64,000 nt of DNA from Eleginops maclovinus. Its lineage: Eukaryota > Chordata > Actinopteri > Perciformes > Eleginopidae. The translations under genes and the position numbers were made by a program. Each line of letters begins with the position of its first letter. Position 1 is the stretch's first letter. Positions 12,337 to 23,293 of the stretch are shown here, piece by piece. The stretch covers positions 25,566,359-25,630,358 of the forward strand of contig NC_086352.1 of assembly GCF_036324505.1 (NCBI RefSeq). The letters run 5' to 3'. Below the pieces are notes generated by a model. It was not told the DNA's origin. It made no database searches and worked only from the letters and a program-made list of their open reading frames with translations.

Positions 12337-15300
12337 ATTGAAATACTGCAAAATGGTGCAAGAATACAGTCAACACATGCCGGGAAACATGGTTTTGGCC
12401 TGGTACAGGCAAACCAGCATGTCGCCTCTTGAGCATTTGCTCCACTACTCTGCTACAGCTTGTCTGCCGAATCCCCGCCACTCTATCTCTGCTCCTGTAA
12501 CACCCTTTGTCTGATTCCCTCTCATTCTCCCACCACTGCTGTACTGCCATGAAGCAGTTTCTTTGCATTTCTGTATTTTTGATTGTCATTTGCATGAGTG
12601 AAACCACATTTTGAATACAAATTGGGATTTTATAAACCGCCTCTTCATTCTGATAAAAAAACTTGTTCACCATCATTAGGATATTCAAGCAGTCAACAAT
12701 TTCAAATGTTACTAACATTCAGGCACTTACTGTAGGCTCTTACCAGTAATCAAATAGCTTTTCAACCAATCAGGAAAAAGAGCAACTTGGTCTTAATGGC
12801 ATATAAAACTAAAATAAATAACAAGAGGAAATGCCACAGACTAGGTTGGTCTGCCTACATGTACTGTATGCCAGATCTTGAATACCTAAAGAGACAGACT
12901 ATTACTGTGTGTATGTGTTGGTGGACTCTAGTAGCTGTTAAGTTAATGTATGTTCCCTTTACTTCTAAGCACTTTGGTTTTGTGTCAGCTATTGTTTTTT
13001 GTTATTTTTCCAGCTTGAGAAGTTTATGTCAGAGTCACTTTGACCATTATTTTCCAGTCCTGAGGTAGGTTGAGTTCATGTGCAAATTGCTAAAAAAGAG
13101 AATGTGAGTCTATGATGTCATACGAGCGAGCAAGTGACAAAGTGCAGTACGGTAATGCTTTGTACCATACTGTGCTGTTTGAACACCATTGTGGCACACT
13201 TACACTCAAGGTGATTAACTAATTCCAAACAGGTGCAGCCAAGATAAAAGTGTGCCTGATAAATATCCAATTTAACTGGCATAAATCTCCATCATGCACT
13301 ATTAGAATAATGGAGCCCACTGGCTCATACACAAGTGGACAGCCCAATAACTGCCCTGTATGAAGCTGCCAACACATGAGAGGTGACAATGTTTTTCCCA
13401 TGAGGACAGATGTGACACTGAGCCCACAGCTGTGCTGCCCTTGGCCGTAAACTTGCTATGGAGGTTCAATTTCTTCTGAACAGAGGGATTGTTGGCAGCT
13501 CACCTTTCAAAGTATGACTGTTTACTTTTAATGAGATAATAAGGAGCAGGGAGGAACATTATAGTTCCATGGCAGAATGGGAGAAAAATCATTTCACTAG
13601 CTTGTGTGATACTTGGAGCACATTCTTTACATGTATGGGGCTAAAAGATCCATCGAATCACCTCTTAGAAAAGCTTTCAAAATGTTTGAATTCACTTCAT
13701 TGCTAAAAACACTTGCAAGGTTTGGTCATTCAGTGGGCTCCAGCCTATGTATGAATTTGTATTTGAGTTAGCGGCCATTAAGCAGTGGGCTGCTTTTGAT
13801 GTGAGGCGCATTCAATTCTGGGTCACTCAATAAAATGTGTTTTTTGAACATTGAATTAAATGTTTTTTTGTTTTCAACTTGGGTGAAAATAAATGCATCA
13901 AATGATATTGAGGCAACTTGGCTTCTCAAGTAAAAGCATTTTTTTATAAAGTGACACTGGTATTAATATCACCAGATATTTGTGACCAACATAGTGTTGC
14001 AAAAGTATAAAATGCAGTCTAAAAACTTTCGGGCGTGTTATTGAGATCACCCTTAATTCCCTTTTCAAAGATGGCCCTGGTCTAAGAAAGGGAACGAAGA
14101 GGCCATTGGCTCCTGTACCTTACACATTGCCCCAATTGGCGTAACAAAACTGTTAGGGTGATAACTTGTGAAATGAGCTGGTACACATTTTGGTAAAAGA
14201 TATCAGAATCCTACAAAGTGTAAGTGTGACAAATAATTGTATTATATTTACAGAGAATGTTTTTCATTAATATTACTGATAGCAGACAGTTAAGATACTT
14301 GAAATAAAGAGCCTATCACATGCTTTGATTAAATCATCAACATAAAACTGTGGAATTTTTTCCGCAGAAAAAACATCCCTTCAGAAAGTAGAGACACAGC
14401 ACCAACCAGTGTCAACCTCTCTTTCAACCTGACATCATCTGATGTTCAGCCTAAAACACCATCTCTACTCAGCCCCGGATAGCAACTCTTAGCACTTAGC
14501 TGACAGAATAAAGACAAGATGGTGACAGAGACGGATTCAGTCTCTGTTCGAACAAATATCAGTGAACTTCACTGTGTGAAGTGGTAGCAAATCATCTTTA
14601 TGTCAAATCATGTTGGGGAAGAGATGAGGAGTTTTGTTTTGAAACAACATTTTGAACTGAGCCATGTTGGTTTTCAAAAAGTTGACTTTTCAAAAAGCAA
14701 ACAGATCACTTTTGAGTGTTGAATAATGTAGTGGGAGCATGGCAGAGTGAGTAAATGAGACAGGTGGCCACTAAGAGTAAAAGGGCAGCAGGGCCACAGC
14801 AGTGGATCGCTTCGTGTGCCGTTTGGCCATAAATGGCACTTCTTATTCCCATTCCTTACACTTGGTTACTGCTATGATACAACTGTCAGTGTGCAGTGAC
14901 TGCTGCACTGTCAGATTAGAACAAACAACCTATTGTTATGGCTGCTCCTTTGTATTTGATAGAGGACTGTCAGATTGCCATTTCCTTCCGAGATGGACTG
15001 CTCAGTGCTCACTTTCTGAGACTTTGCTTGGATGTGGATTACAGAAAATCCGACATCATGAGCTAAAATGTGTACCTTGAAAGCATCAGGTCCCTTTCCA
15101 TTGTGTCCATGAAAAAAAGATGCTTAATTTTCCATCTGAGTTCACTCTAATTGACACTTTCATATTTCTATTATACTGAAGTATTGTTTTGGAGGTTGAT
15201 ATAATTTTAAAATTAAAGCATACATCCTCATTTACAGACTAGCTAAGTATGCAAGTTGAGATCTGGAAGTCACTATTATTTTGTAATATTATTTTCATTT

Positions 15301-15899
15301 AGAAATTATCATAGGCTTTATATATCTCCCTGATTCAATGTAGGACATTGCTTACTCTGTAGCTCAGCTGTTGTATAATAGTAAGACTGCTTAACGCTGA
15401 AAAGAGTCAATCATTTAATCAGAATTATTGTAGAAATCCAGTCATAACGTTAATAAATTCAGGTCAAGTGTTCAAATACAGATGCAAATCAAACAAGCTG
15501 CGTGTACTTCTGCGATATATTGAAACAACGGCCCAGGGTGCAAAACGCATGAATGACAGCCACCCTCTACCACACAAAACACAATGAACAACTATCATAA
15601 CAAGGCGCCCACAGCCAGGTAACAATGGACAGCGATCCTTGCATTTTGGAACACAACACAGGCAATTTTGTTAAAACCGGAACAGCTAATTCAAATATAT
15701 TAATTCATTTGGGTAAACATTTATAGGCAGAATGAATTAAGTCGGCACGGCGGCCTAACTTGAAAATAACGTTGGCCTACCATTGTCGATCCTTTCATCC
15801 AGTTGTATCGGGTAAAACTGCTGATATTAAAATGCTTCTCAAAAGTTCTTGAAGATACACACATCCACGGTTTTCTTGCCATTTGTGAAACCTCACACG

Positions 15900-16262
15900 C
15901 TATTCAAATGACAGCGTTGTTTTGCCTCAAAAGTGGGCCGAGCCGTAATTTGGGCCGGAGGTGACGTGTTACTTCCATCTAATTGACGTTAGGCTGATGC
16001 TCCACTAGTTTGACAGCAGGCGGAATTTATCATAAAGTCCGCGGTTATAAAGCCCACCCACTTAGAGAAGATATGATTGGTCAGTTTTACTGTCATTTTA
16101 ATTTACTCTCCCGTTGAGTTCAGAGCCATTAAATAAGAGAATTACGACACTGACTGATCTCGCCGCCACGCGATCACGTGGTTCATGTTCACCGTCATAG
16201 TTCCAAACAATCCCTGCGCGGTCAGTTCTCCTATTGGACAGGCAGCAGCTACTACTGTATTA
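15900..16262. promoter_or_regulatory. Promoter-like segment upstream of the THAP gene relic (copy 1)
   Basis: This is richer in G, C and CpG than its surroundings. It holds a TGACGTG site, a TATAAA-like stretch (gttataaagccc), a perfect E-box CACGTG at 16,175-16,180 and an inverted CCAAT box (attgg) at 16,233-16,237. The THAP exon begins 3.1 kb downstream here, or about 1.2 kb once the hAT insertion is discounted. That makes this a reasonable candidate promoter for it. No transcript evidence is available, and the call rests on composition and motifs alone. Confidence 0.3.
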
Positions 16263-16882
16263 CACGGTAAATATTAAAATATGAAACCATTTCTGTTCAC
16301 TTTTAAACTGCATTTACATTTACTGTATATAAGTTAATGTCAATTTGGTATGGAGAGTGGCAGAGTGACAACTTCATCAGTTATTCATATCGTTTTTAAT
16401 TTAGATAGAAAATTTGTTCATGTTAGCATACAATGTTAGCATAGGTTACATAAGGCAAGGTCATGGAGTAGTTAAATTATTATTATTTTTGCGTCAAATT
16501 AAAGGTTTTCTAATATTAAACTGTGTATAGCCATGCACTACGCATCAGCTATGATATTGGATTCGTAACATTTCCCGGCACTAGCCTACATCACTTACCT
16601 GGATTGTCAAAGATCTGTCAAACGTTTGGTGTTGGAATGTGCTAGTTACTGAGTGGGCCATTCATTCTGTTAGTATCCAGTTTTTTTTATTTTTTAGACA
16701 AAGCTGATAACCTAGCTCCACAACACAATCACTGATATTATTTTAAGACTGCCACATACTATAAATTAATTGTTTTAAGACTTTCACATACAACACAAGC
16801 ATGTATTTATATGCAAGCATGTATCATATCAAATAACACAACTGTTTTAAGACTGTCACATACAACAACAAGTGCTTGTAAC

Positions 16883-18773
16883 TAGGGATCGACCAATTAT
16901 CGGCCGGGCCGATTATTATGGCCGATATTTAGCATTTTTATAATAATCGGTATCGGTCATTTTTTCCACCGATAAGCCGATATTGAAATGGATAAAGAAT
17001 GGAACGCGCTACTTTGTCTGTAAAGCGTCTCTCACTCCCTGCGTTTGCCACTCTGTGGTCGATAGCATTGTCCCACCCACTACACCATCTGATTTGTTAG
17101 TGAGCACGGATCCAGCCAATCAGGATGGAGGACTGAATGCTCAGAACAGTTTGGCTTCTCAGCGAGGCAGTAGCAGACTGGGCTTCAACGGTACGGAGCT
17201 ATTTTTTCAAAGGTAAGGTAACGTACATTCATTGCTGAAGTTGCAATGAATCACAATCCACTACACTGTAGTTGCAATAACACCACTTTGTAAGCTATTC
17301 TCTTTCATTCCGGACCCATAAGCAAAGCGCCCATTTCCTCCATTTAGCTAATTCCCGATTGATGCACGTTAGTTTACTAGTTCGCCAATAGAGCCTTAAT
17401 AGATGTCAGTCTAACTACTGAAACATAATCCAAACTAGCTAGCCATTTACAAAACGTAACGTTACGTTTAAATGTCTCACAATTTGGTAGTTCATATAGC
17501 TGTAGTCTATAGACCTTATATTTGTATTGAACTAATTTGGAATAATTTCGTTTTCTTATGAGTTACATCAGTGTCCGCAACGGAGGGAGCGTGGTTCGCC
17601 TGATGTCACTCGTCATTTTAAATCTACCTATCCAGTAAAAGTTTTCTGTCCCAGCTAAAATTCTGTGAAACACCAGCGATATCATTTGTTACATTTTACT
17701 CACTTTCCCTAAGCATTTTTAATAAATAGGCCTACACCAATCTAAACCTCAGTTTTCATCAGTGCCTGACAGTCACAGACGATAGACGATAGGTTTAGCT
17801 ATTCGAGCTAACTTATAACATGTTTCAGGCAGTGTTATGGAGAGGGCTAGCTAGCTGTTTATCTTACCTGGTCGCAATTGACTGACGATAAATCAGATTT
17901 GTTTAAACTTTTATTGGTCAACGGGTGGATACAGCAAGATAAACGTGACATTTTTCGGTCAAAAACTTGACTGTCATACGGGCTTGGGCCCATTATTGTT
18001 ACGAGTTATGACCGTCCGTTTGTCTGCAATCTGCATCGCTGCGAGTGAATGGATGACTGGTGGCGCAAGTCACCTCAGTAGGCCTGTCATATGACGTGCT
18101 TTGCTAACTGCACAAATAAGAAGTTAAAACAAACACCTCAATCACCTGAGATGTTGATATGATATGCCAACATGAGACCCGTTTCAAGCTTCTTGCTCCA
18201 AAGGCAAGGAAGTTCCTGTGTGCCCCACCCTCTTCTGTGCCAAGTGAGCGTATGTTCAGTGAGGTCTCTGCTATATATGAAAAAACCAGAAGCCGCCTCA
18301 CTGGAGAAAATGCAGAAAAGCTCTGCTTCCTCCACCATAACCTACTCTTGCTAAATTGGGAATACTAGACTTGAGTAAACCAAAGTGGTTTTTTTTGCCA
18401 TTTTTTGGTTCATTAATCTACAGGGAGTGATTTTATTTATTCAATTAATTCATTAGTTTGTCATTTTCAGTTCATTAAACATCAGGGAGTGATATGATTT
18501 ACTTTTTCTATTTTTCTATGATTTTACATTATATGCATATTTTTTTTTAAATGCTGCAGGCAGCTCCCTACACTTTGTGTTACAAAATAAGAACTATTAA
18601 ATACTTTTGAGTTACATTTCTGCTGCATATCGCCTTTTTTTTGACAACTGACATATTGGTTTTTTAAAAATTTTTTTTAAAATATCGGTTTTACATATCG
18701 GTTATCGGACTCCTTTTTTGGTAATAATTGATATCGGTATCGGCCCTGAAAAAAGCATATCGGTCGATCCCTA
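16883..18773 (+). mobile_element. Non-autonomous hAT transposon, 1,891 bp, recent insertion
   Basis: The ends are inverted repeats: TAGGGATCGACCAATTATCG on the left, and on the right, read inward, TAGGGATCGACCGATATGC. The element is bracketed by the 8-bp direct repeat CTTGTAAC (16,875-16,882 and 18,774-18,781). Copy 2 has a single CTTGTAAC with no element at 28.0 kb, giving an exact empty site. Subterminal ATCGG motifs repeat near both ends, as expected for transposase binding. Only the C-terminal dimerisation region of a transposase remains, plus a 5' open frame at 16,983-17,216 that ends at a good splice donor (aaag/gtaagg). It is an internally deleted copy that would need transposase supplied in trans. 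Confidence 0.92.
18159..18368 (+). pseudogene. hAT transposase C-terminal fragment (dimerisation domain)
   Basis: This 69-residue open frame contains APPSSVPSERMFS followed about ten residues later by KTRSRLTGENAEKLCFLHHN. This is the hAT family C-terminal dimerisation signature: the conserved SER-hydrophobic-FS block, a basic R-R-x-L step, then a hydrophobic helix. The catalytic RNase H-like region and the BED finger, which would bring a full protein to some 600 residues, are absent from the element. The start codon is arbitrary and the piece is best seen as the last exon's remnant. It lies on the plus strand near the right end of its element. Confidence 0.8.
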
Positions 18774-19338
18774 CTTGTAACTCTTACTTAAATAATAAAT
18801 AAGCAAGTTTGTTAAATAGTGCAAAATATACAAGGCAACCAACTGCATTCAAGAAAACACTTGTCAGGTGTTACAGCCCGGCTGATGAGACCGCAACATA
18901 AAAAGGAGGCTGACACAAATGTAGGTTTTCAATAAATAAAATAATTTATTAAATGGTTTCAATGTTGGCAATGTAATACGAAACAGCAGGACAAGACAAA
19001 ATGGTGGTGGTGTGTGTGTATTGTAAGTGTGTGTAAAGATGTGTGAACAACAACAAAAACAGAGAGCCAGGGAGCCTCTACTACTGCCTGAGACAGGGAT
19101 GCCCAACTTCTATTGGTATTCATAAGAAAACAAAAGTATATCAAAAGCAACAATATAACATAATGGATAATATTGGTCTTCCTGGTCTTGTAATGAACTC
19201 TGGCCTCTCACCTAATCGAAGTCAGGGTGACATTAGTGGATAAGAAAAGGTTGTCACCCGCTCTCTGTGGTCTGCACTATTGTCTGAGGTCTGACAGCAA
19301 TGGCTACATCTAACATTTTATAGATCAATTATCATACC

Positions 19339-20252
19339 ATGGTTGGATGTACGGCATTTGGATGCACCAATCGGTCCAAGAAGGGATTGCGGATGTATGG
19401 CTTCCCAAAGGAAACAGACAGAAGAAGAAAATGGTTAGCAATGGTCAGCATGAGCAACTTCGAAGTCACAAAGGATTCCAACAACAGAAAACTGTCAAGT
19501 AAGTTATGTTCACACAGGTAAAATTGACAAGTTCCTTGTCCCAGGGTTATATGCTTTTAAATGTAGAGCACAATGAAATTCCAATTGACCATGATGTGGT
19601 ATGTCTGGAATATGGGTGGAAACTGGCTTCGCAGACCTCTCTGCAGGCACAGTTAGAGGAGGATCAATTCCTTACCACAAAAAGAGCAACTGAGGTTGAA
19701 GGCTGATGGTGTTCCCAGCATATTTGTACATCACCCTAGGCCTAAGAGGAGGAAGCCCCCTTCATTGAGAATCCTGCCAGCATTGGTAACGGTTACTGCA
19801 GTGACCAGTGACCACACCTATTGTGTGGCAACAAACTTCGGTATGATACATATGAACACATAATAATACTTACTAGGCTAATATTTCCCATTTCATGTCT
19901 AGACTACACTCCTGCCATGTAACAACAACGCCTTATTGTTATTACAGAGATTGAGGGAAACATTCAGGGAAGAGAGGGCAGTTATGAGGTGACTGGGAGG
20001 GACATGCCAGGAGATAGTAAGCATGTAGTCAGTGAACCAGGAGCCAGTCAGCCAGGTTCAGGTGCACCAGGAGCCAGTCAGCCAGGAGCCAGTCAAGAAG
20101 ACCTGAGGGAAGAACTGAGATGTGAAAAAGCAATGAGAAGAAGAGCAGAGAGAGCACAGAAACAGCAGAAAAGAATAAATCCAGCATTAAAGGCAGAAAA
20201 AGATTTAAATTCAAAAGAAATGTGCATACATTTTTACAATAGATCAAATTAG
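19339..20252 (+). pseudogene. THAP-domain gene relic, copy 1 (three exons)
   Basis: Exon 1 (19,339-19,498) starts MVGCTAFGCTNRSKKGLRMY and continues to a FP and a W. These are the N-terminal Cys-x4-Cys, Phe-Pro and Trp landmarks of the THAP zinc-binding DNA-binding domain. It ends at a strong donor (caa/gtaagt). Exon 2 (about 19,635-19,840) encodes the domain's end in two frames: EEDQFLTT in one and LKADGVPSIF plus a basic PKRRK patch in another. A frameshift at an A-run (five As here, six in copy 2) separates them. The exon 2/3 junction (ttcg/gtatga to ttacag/agattg) keeps the frame. Exon 3 (19,948-20,252) encodes GASQPG repeats, then a charged coiled-coil-like tail. The conserved third Cys and His of the domain are not cleanly encoded. 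Probably a decayed gene; function unknown. Confidence 0.65.
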
Positions 20253-20335
20253 AGCAACTGAACTAAAGAATAAGAGAGGGATACGCTGGGGAAACGCCTC
20301 TCCATCACTCCACCAGCCTTACTAACCAGCCTGCC

Positions 20336-20512
20336 ATGGCTCCACCAGTCGGTCTTCGCTACACTGGCATGGTCATCTCCCCACCAGCCTCTCCATCGTT
20401 CCACCAGCCCGGTCATCACTACACAGGCATGGTCATCGCGCCATCAGCCAGTCATCGCTTCACCGGCATGGTCATCGCTCCACCAGACTCTCCATCGCTC
20501 CTACAGAAATAG
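20336..20512 (+). CDS. Small open frame with TGMVI peptide repeats (copy 1)
   Basis: This 58-codon frame starts with ATG at 20,336. The reading frame is open from 20,267, and it ends at TAG 20,510-20,512. It encodes three TGMVI-Ala/Ser-Pro motifs at about residues 10, 30 and 43, each preceded by an aromatic residue and separated by Pro/Ser/His-rich linkers. The repeat reflects a DNA minisatellite of 'ggcatggtcatcgctcca' units, so the peptide repetition may be a by-product. It lies just downstream of the THAP exon 3 stop and could be a lost terminal exon, but the nearest acceptor is poor. No known family was recognised. Confidence 0.25.
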   Translation: MAPPVGLRYTGMVISPPASPSFHQPGHHYTGMVIAPSASHRFTGMVIAPPDSPSLLQK

Positions 20513-20815
20513 TAAAGTGCTATCACATGTCTTACAGGGATTATACAAGCACAAATTGTGTCAGTGTCCAGCTGTATCTTCAAAACATCTTCAACTATTT
20601 AAGTGGCATTGGCATACATTTTGGATGCTAGAGATATATAGAGATATAATTGTTTATCACTTTAGTGCTTCTCAAAACATCTTGCCAAGGACTGCAGTTG
20701 AAATTCTGCCAGCTGACTAACACTGGCTCTTTTACAGAAATGTCAATTAATGCGTTGTCCTTATAAATAAATTAATGAACTTAAACATTAATGAAAAATG
20801 ATGACAATTACATAC

Positions 20816-20907
20816 CTTGTTGCTTTTTGGATCCTCTGAACACATGCAAACAGTCTGAGGAGGTAACTTAGTTCTCTGCGAACACATGGAGCTGGACAAA
20901 GGGGTTG
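20816..20907 (-). other. Possible minus-strand exon, copy 1
   Basis: On the minus strand a 92-base segment is open in one frame (ATPLSSSMCSQ and on to EDPKSNK). It ends at an excellent donor (aacaag/gtatgt) and is preceded by a fair acceptor (ttgttgcttcaag). The encoded peptide matches nothing I recognise. The same segment exists in copy 2. It could be an exon of a minus-strand transcript, or chance. Confidence 0.2.
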
Positions 20908-20953
20908 CTTGAAGCAACAATTTGGAATGTTTACTCAAAAACAATCAAAAAAA

Positions 20954-21453
20954 NNNNNNNNNNNNNNNNNNNNNNNNNNNNNNNNNNNNNNNNNNNNNNN
21001 NNNNNNNNNNNNNNNNNNNNNNNNNNNNNNNNNNNNNNNNNNNNNNNNNNNNNNNNNNNNNNNNNNNNNNNNNNNNNNNNNNNNNNNNNNNNNNNNNNNN
21101 NNNNNNNNNNNNNNNNNNNNNNNNNNNNNNNNNNNNNNNNNNNNNNNNNNNNNNNNNNNNNNNNNNNNNNNNNNNNNNNNNNNNNNNNNNNNNNNNNNNN
21201 NNNNNNNNNNNNNNNNNNNNNNNNNNNNNNNNNNNNNNNNNNNNNNNNNNNNNNNNNNNNNNNNNNNNNNNNNNNNNNNNNNNNNNNNNNNNNNNNNNNN
21301 NNNNNNNNNNNNNNNNNNNNNNNNNNNNNNNNNNNNNNNNNNNNNNNNNNNNNNNNNNNNNNNNNNNNNNNNNNNNNNNNNNNNNNNNNNNNNNNNNNNN
21401 NNNNNNNNNNNNNNNNNNNNNNNNNNNNNNNNNNNNNNNNNNNNNNNNNNNNN
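20954..21453. other. Assembly gap of exactly 500 Ns
   Basis: The round length indicates a placeholder gap of unknown true size. The left edge falls in the A-run where copy 1 stops. The right edge starts inside a Buster-type transposase gene. Open frames that cross it are meaningless. Confidence 0.97.
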
Positions 21454-22401
21454 GAAAAAAGGCTCCGCCTCCAAGACTCAGTGGGGAGCTCAGTGGGTGT
21501 TTGATGTCGTTGTCAAGACGGTCAACTTCATAAAACGAAACGCATTGAATACACGCCTGTTTTCATCCCTATGCCATGACTTGGGAAGTGAACACAGCTC
21601 TCTCCTTTATCATTCAGAGGTGCGTTGGCTGTCTCGCGGCGCTGTGCTCGCCCGTGTGTTTGAACTACGCGGAGCTATCTACGAGTTCTTGTGCGAGAAG
21701 CATTCTGATCTGGCTTCCAATTTCAACGATAGTTACTGGTTAACTAAGCTGGCGTACCTCACAGATGTTTTTGCAGAGCTGAACAAGTTGAACAGCTCCA
21801 TGCAAGGGAGAGATGCAAACGTCATGCAGCTCTACGAGAAGCTCGACGCATTTGTGAAAAAAATGTCAAAGTGGATCGAACGAGTGAGAGCAATAACTTG
21901 GCGATGTTTCCTTCAGTTGAGGAATACCCTGACAGCACTGACATCAACGACACTATATGTGAGCATTTGAGGAAGCTTGTGCGTCAATTCGCAAAGTACT
22001 TCACTGATTCGGAAGAGTGGCGCCGTGACAGCAAGTGGATCCTGCTCCCATTCAGTGACGATGCATCAGTAGGGTCAAGTCTGACGGCTGTGGAAGAGGA
22101 TAAGCTGATTGAGATGTCCACAGACTCTGTCAGGAGGCATATGTACGACACACAGCCCCTTGTTAAATTCTGGATAAGTTGCCAGACAGAATTTCCACAG
22201 CTTGCTGCAAAAGCAATGAGGTGTCTTTTGCCCTTTCCAACCACATACCTGTGTGAGAGTGGTTTTTCTACACTGGCGTACTTAAAGAATAAGTACAGGG
22301 CTAGGCTTGATCCAGAGAATGACATGAGACTGTCTCTGTCTACCATTTCGCCACGAATAGACAGGCTGTGTGGACTTCACCACGCCCAGATATCACACTG
22401 A
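21454..22401 (+). pseudogene. Buster/ZBED5-like hAT transposase, C-terminal half, frameshifted
   Basis: Two overlapping frames encode it. The first, up to about 21,885, has HSEVRWLSRGAVLARVFELR, the highly conserved stretch before the insertion domain in ZBED5/FAM200-like proteins. The second, from about 21,885 to the stop at 22,399-22,401, has the hAT dimerisation region (LPFPTTYLCESGFSTLAYLK, then a KYRARLDPENDMRLSLS segment). The switch between frames, between KWIERV and SNNLAMF, indicates a one-base indel. The N-terminal BED fingers and first catalytic residues fall in the gap. Domesticated relatives exist in vertebrates, but the frameshift, the adjacent inverted-repeat end and the target site mark this one as a dead transposon copy. 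Confidence 0.88.
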
Positions 22402-22431
22402 CAGGTAGGCCTAATTCTCCCATGTTTTCAC

Positions 22432-22874
22432 TGTTACGACCCTGGCGGGTTTAGGCCCCGCCCTGTGTTAATGGTAAGCCTGTTCTCTCTCCCTGCTTTT
22501 CTCAATCTCTCTCTGCTTTTCTCAATCGTCTCTGTCTCTACAGCAGGTGATTGGTGACAGGTCTGTCCTGGCTGGGTTATAAAAGCCCTGACCAGCCAGC
22601 AGTTGAGGCTGCCTTGGTCTTCATTTGTTGGATTTTGGTTCTCCGGTGTTGTTGGATTTTTGTTCTCCGTTGTTGTTTTGTCACACACCTAGACTGACTT
22701 TGCATGACATTTTTAGTTACTTTTCCCAATACTGAATTGCACAACACTTATTATTCTTTATTCTTTCTTTAAAATAATCTTTAATTTAATTTAATTTAAT
22801 AAATCTACTTTTATTATTATAAAATCTGCGTGGCCTCTCTTTCATGTTTCATGCATTGAGCTATGCATGTAACA
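22432..22874 (+). mobile_element. Solo LTR (probably Gypsy-like)
   Basis: The 443-bp segment begins TGTTACGACC and ends ATGTAACA, so its termini are the inverted repeat TGTTAC/GTAACA with the canonical TG...CA. It carries a promoter-like TATAAAA at 22,578-22,584, a polyadenylation signal AATAAA at 22,798-22,803 after a T-rich tract, and then a short U5-like part, in plus orientation. No internal region or second LTR follows, so it would be a solo LTR left by recombination. The flanks (ttcac, ccaaa) do not form the expected 4-5 bp target duplication, which weakens the exact boundaries. It interrupts the 3' non-coding part of the Buster element. Confidence 0.65.
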
Positions 22875-22980
22875 CCAAATACACACGCGCACGCGCAGGC
22901 ACATCAGTGGGCCGCGGATTGCTTTCTAGTCCGAATGGTGGTCCCTGGGACAAAACCAGTTGAAAAACCCTGATCTAAGG

Positions 22981-23293
22981 CAATGAATTCCATCATTTTT
23001 TGTGTAATGCCCTTAGCCTTGGCACCATCACTGGGAAACTTTTTGGCCTTTTCAAAAACGTCTGCCACAGACGGAGTCGGTGTGCTCGGAATGGCTTTCC
23101 TTTTCTGTGCCGCGTTTTTCTCAAATTCAGAATAGCGATCGGGATGTTTTGATTTAAGATGATGAATTAAACCCGACGTGGAAAAACTCTTTGCAGATAT
23201 ACCCCCTCTAGAAATTTCGGCTTTACACGTATTGCAAATTGCTATTCGTTGTTCTTTTTCAGACACAGTGAATTGCGTCCACACCGCAGACAT
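22981..23293 (-). pseudogene. BED-finger N-terminus of a ZBED1-like hAT transposase
   Basis: The frame starts MSAVWTQFTVSEKEQRIAIC at 23,293. It has the BED zinc-finger ligands C20 and C23 (CNTC), the TSGL step, and H45 and H50 in IHHLKSKH, followed by a Pro/Ser/Thr linker and ITQKMMEFIALD. In related transposases that last motif leads into a 'P-F-S-V-V-E' segment. Here the sequence breaks off after about 104 codons where the Buster terminus begins, so the open frame continuing to 22,904 is transposon-end sequence. The BED finger binds the element's own ends in active relatives. The gene is clearly disrupted. Confidence 0.87.

Larger units (their letters stand above)
12337..20949. repeat. Duplicated block, copy 1 (probable haplotype A contig end)
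   Basis: From attgaaat at 12,337 to the A-run before the 500-N gap, this block matches 23,446-30,186 base for base apart from roughly two dozen substitutions noticed by eye, a few indels of 1-11 bp, and the 1.9-kb hAT present only here. The match starts exactly at the target site of a transposon in copy 2 and ends at the gap edge. Both limits fit two allelic contigs placed in tandem better than a genuine duplication. Between 12,345 and about 15,900 I see no gene; a 131-codon minus-strand frame at 12,323-12,718 is unrecognised and probably spurious. Confidence 0.85.
21454..22972 (+). mobile_element. Buster-type hAT transposon, 3' part, nested in another hAT
   Basis: The right end, read inward on the minus strand from 22,972, is CAGGGTTTTTCAACTGG followed by a 'gtcccagggaccac' block, typical of ZBED5/Buster-group hATs. 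Upstream on the plus strand is the C-terminal half of the matching transposase. The next eight bases (ATCTAAGG, 22,973-22,980) fit the Buster target-site pattern nnnTAnnn. The 5' half is lost in the gap. The element sits inside the coding sequence of the outer hAT and is itself interrupted by a solo LTR at 22,432-22,874. Confidence 0.85.

Noticed and set aside
12323..12718. 131-codon minus-strand frame, repeated and extended to 163 codons at 23,336-23,827
   Set aside because: No recognisable domain. It recurs only because the block is duplicated, and in copy 2 the extension reads through a hAT terminal repeat, so it is not a conserved gene.
20905..21970. Long open frames spanning the N-gap
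   Set aside because: They are made mostly of undetermined residues; only the part after 21,454 is real sequence (Buster transposase).
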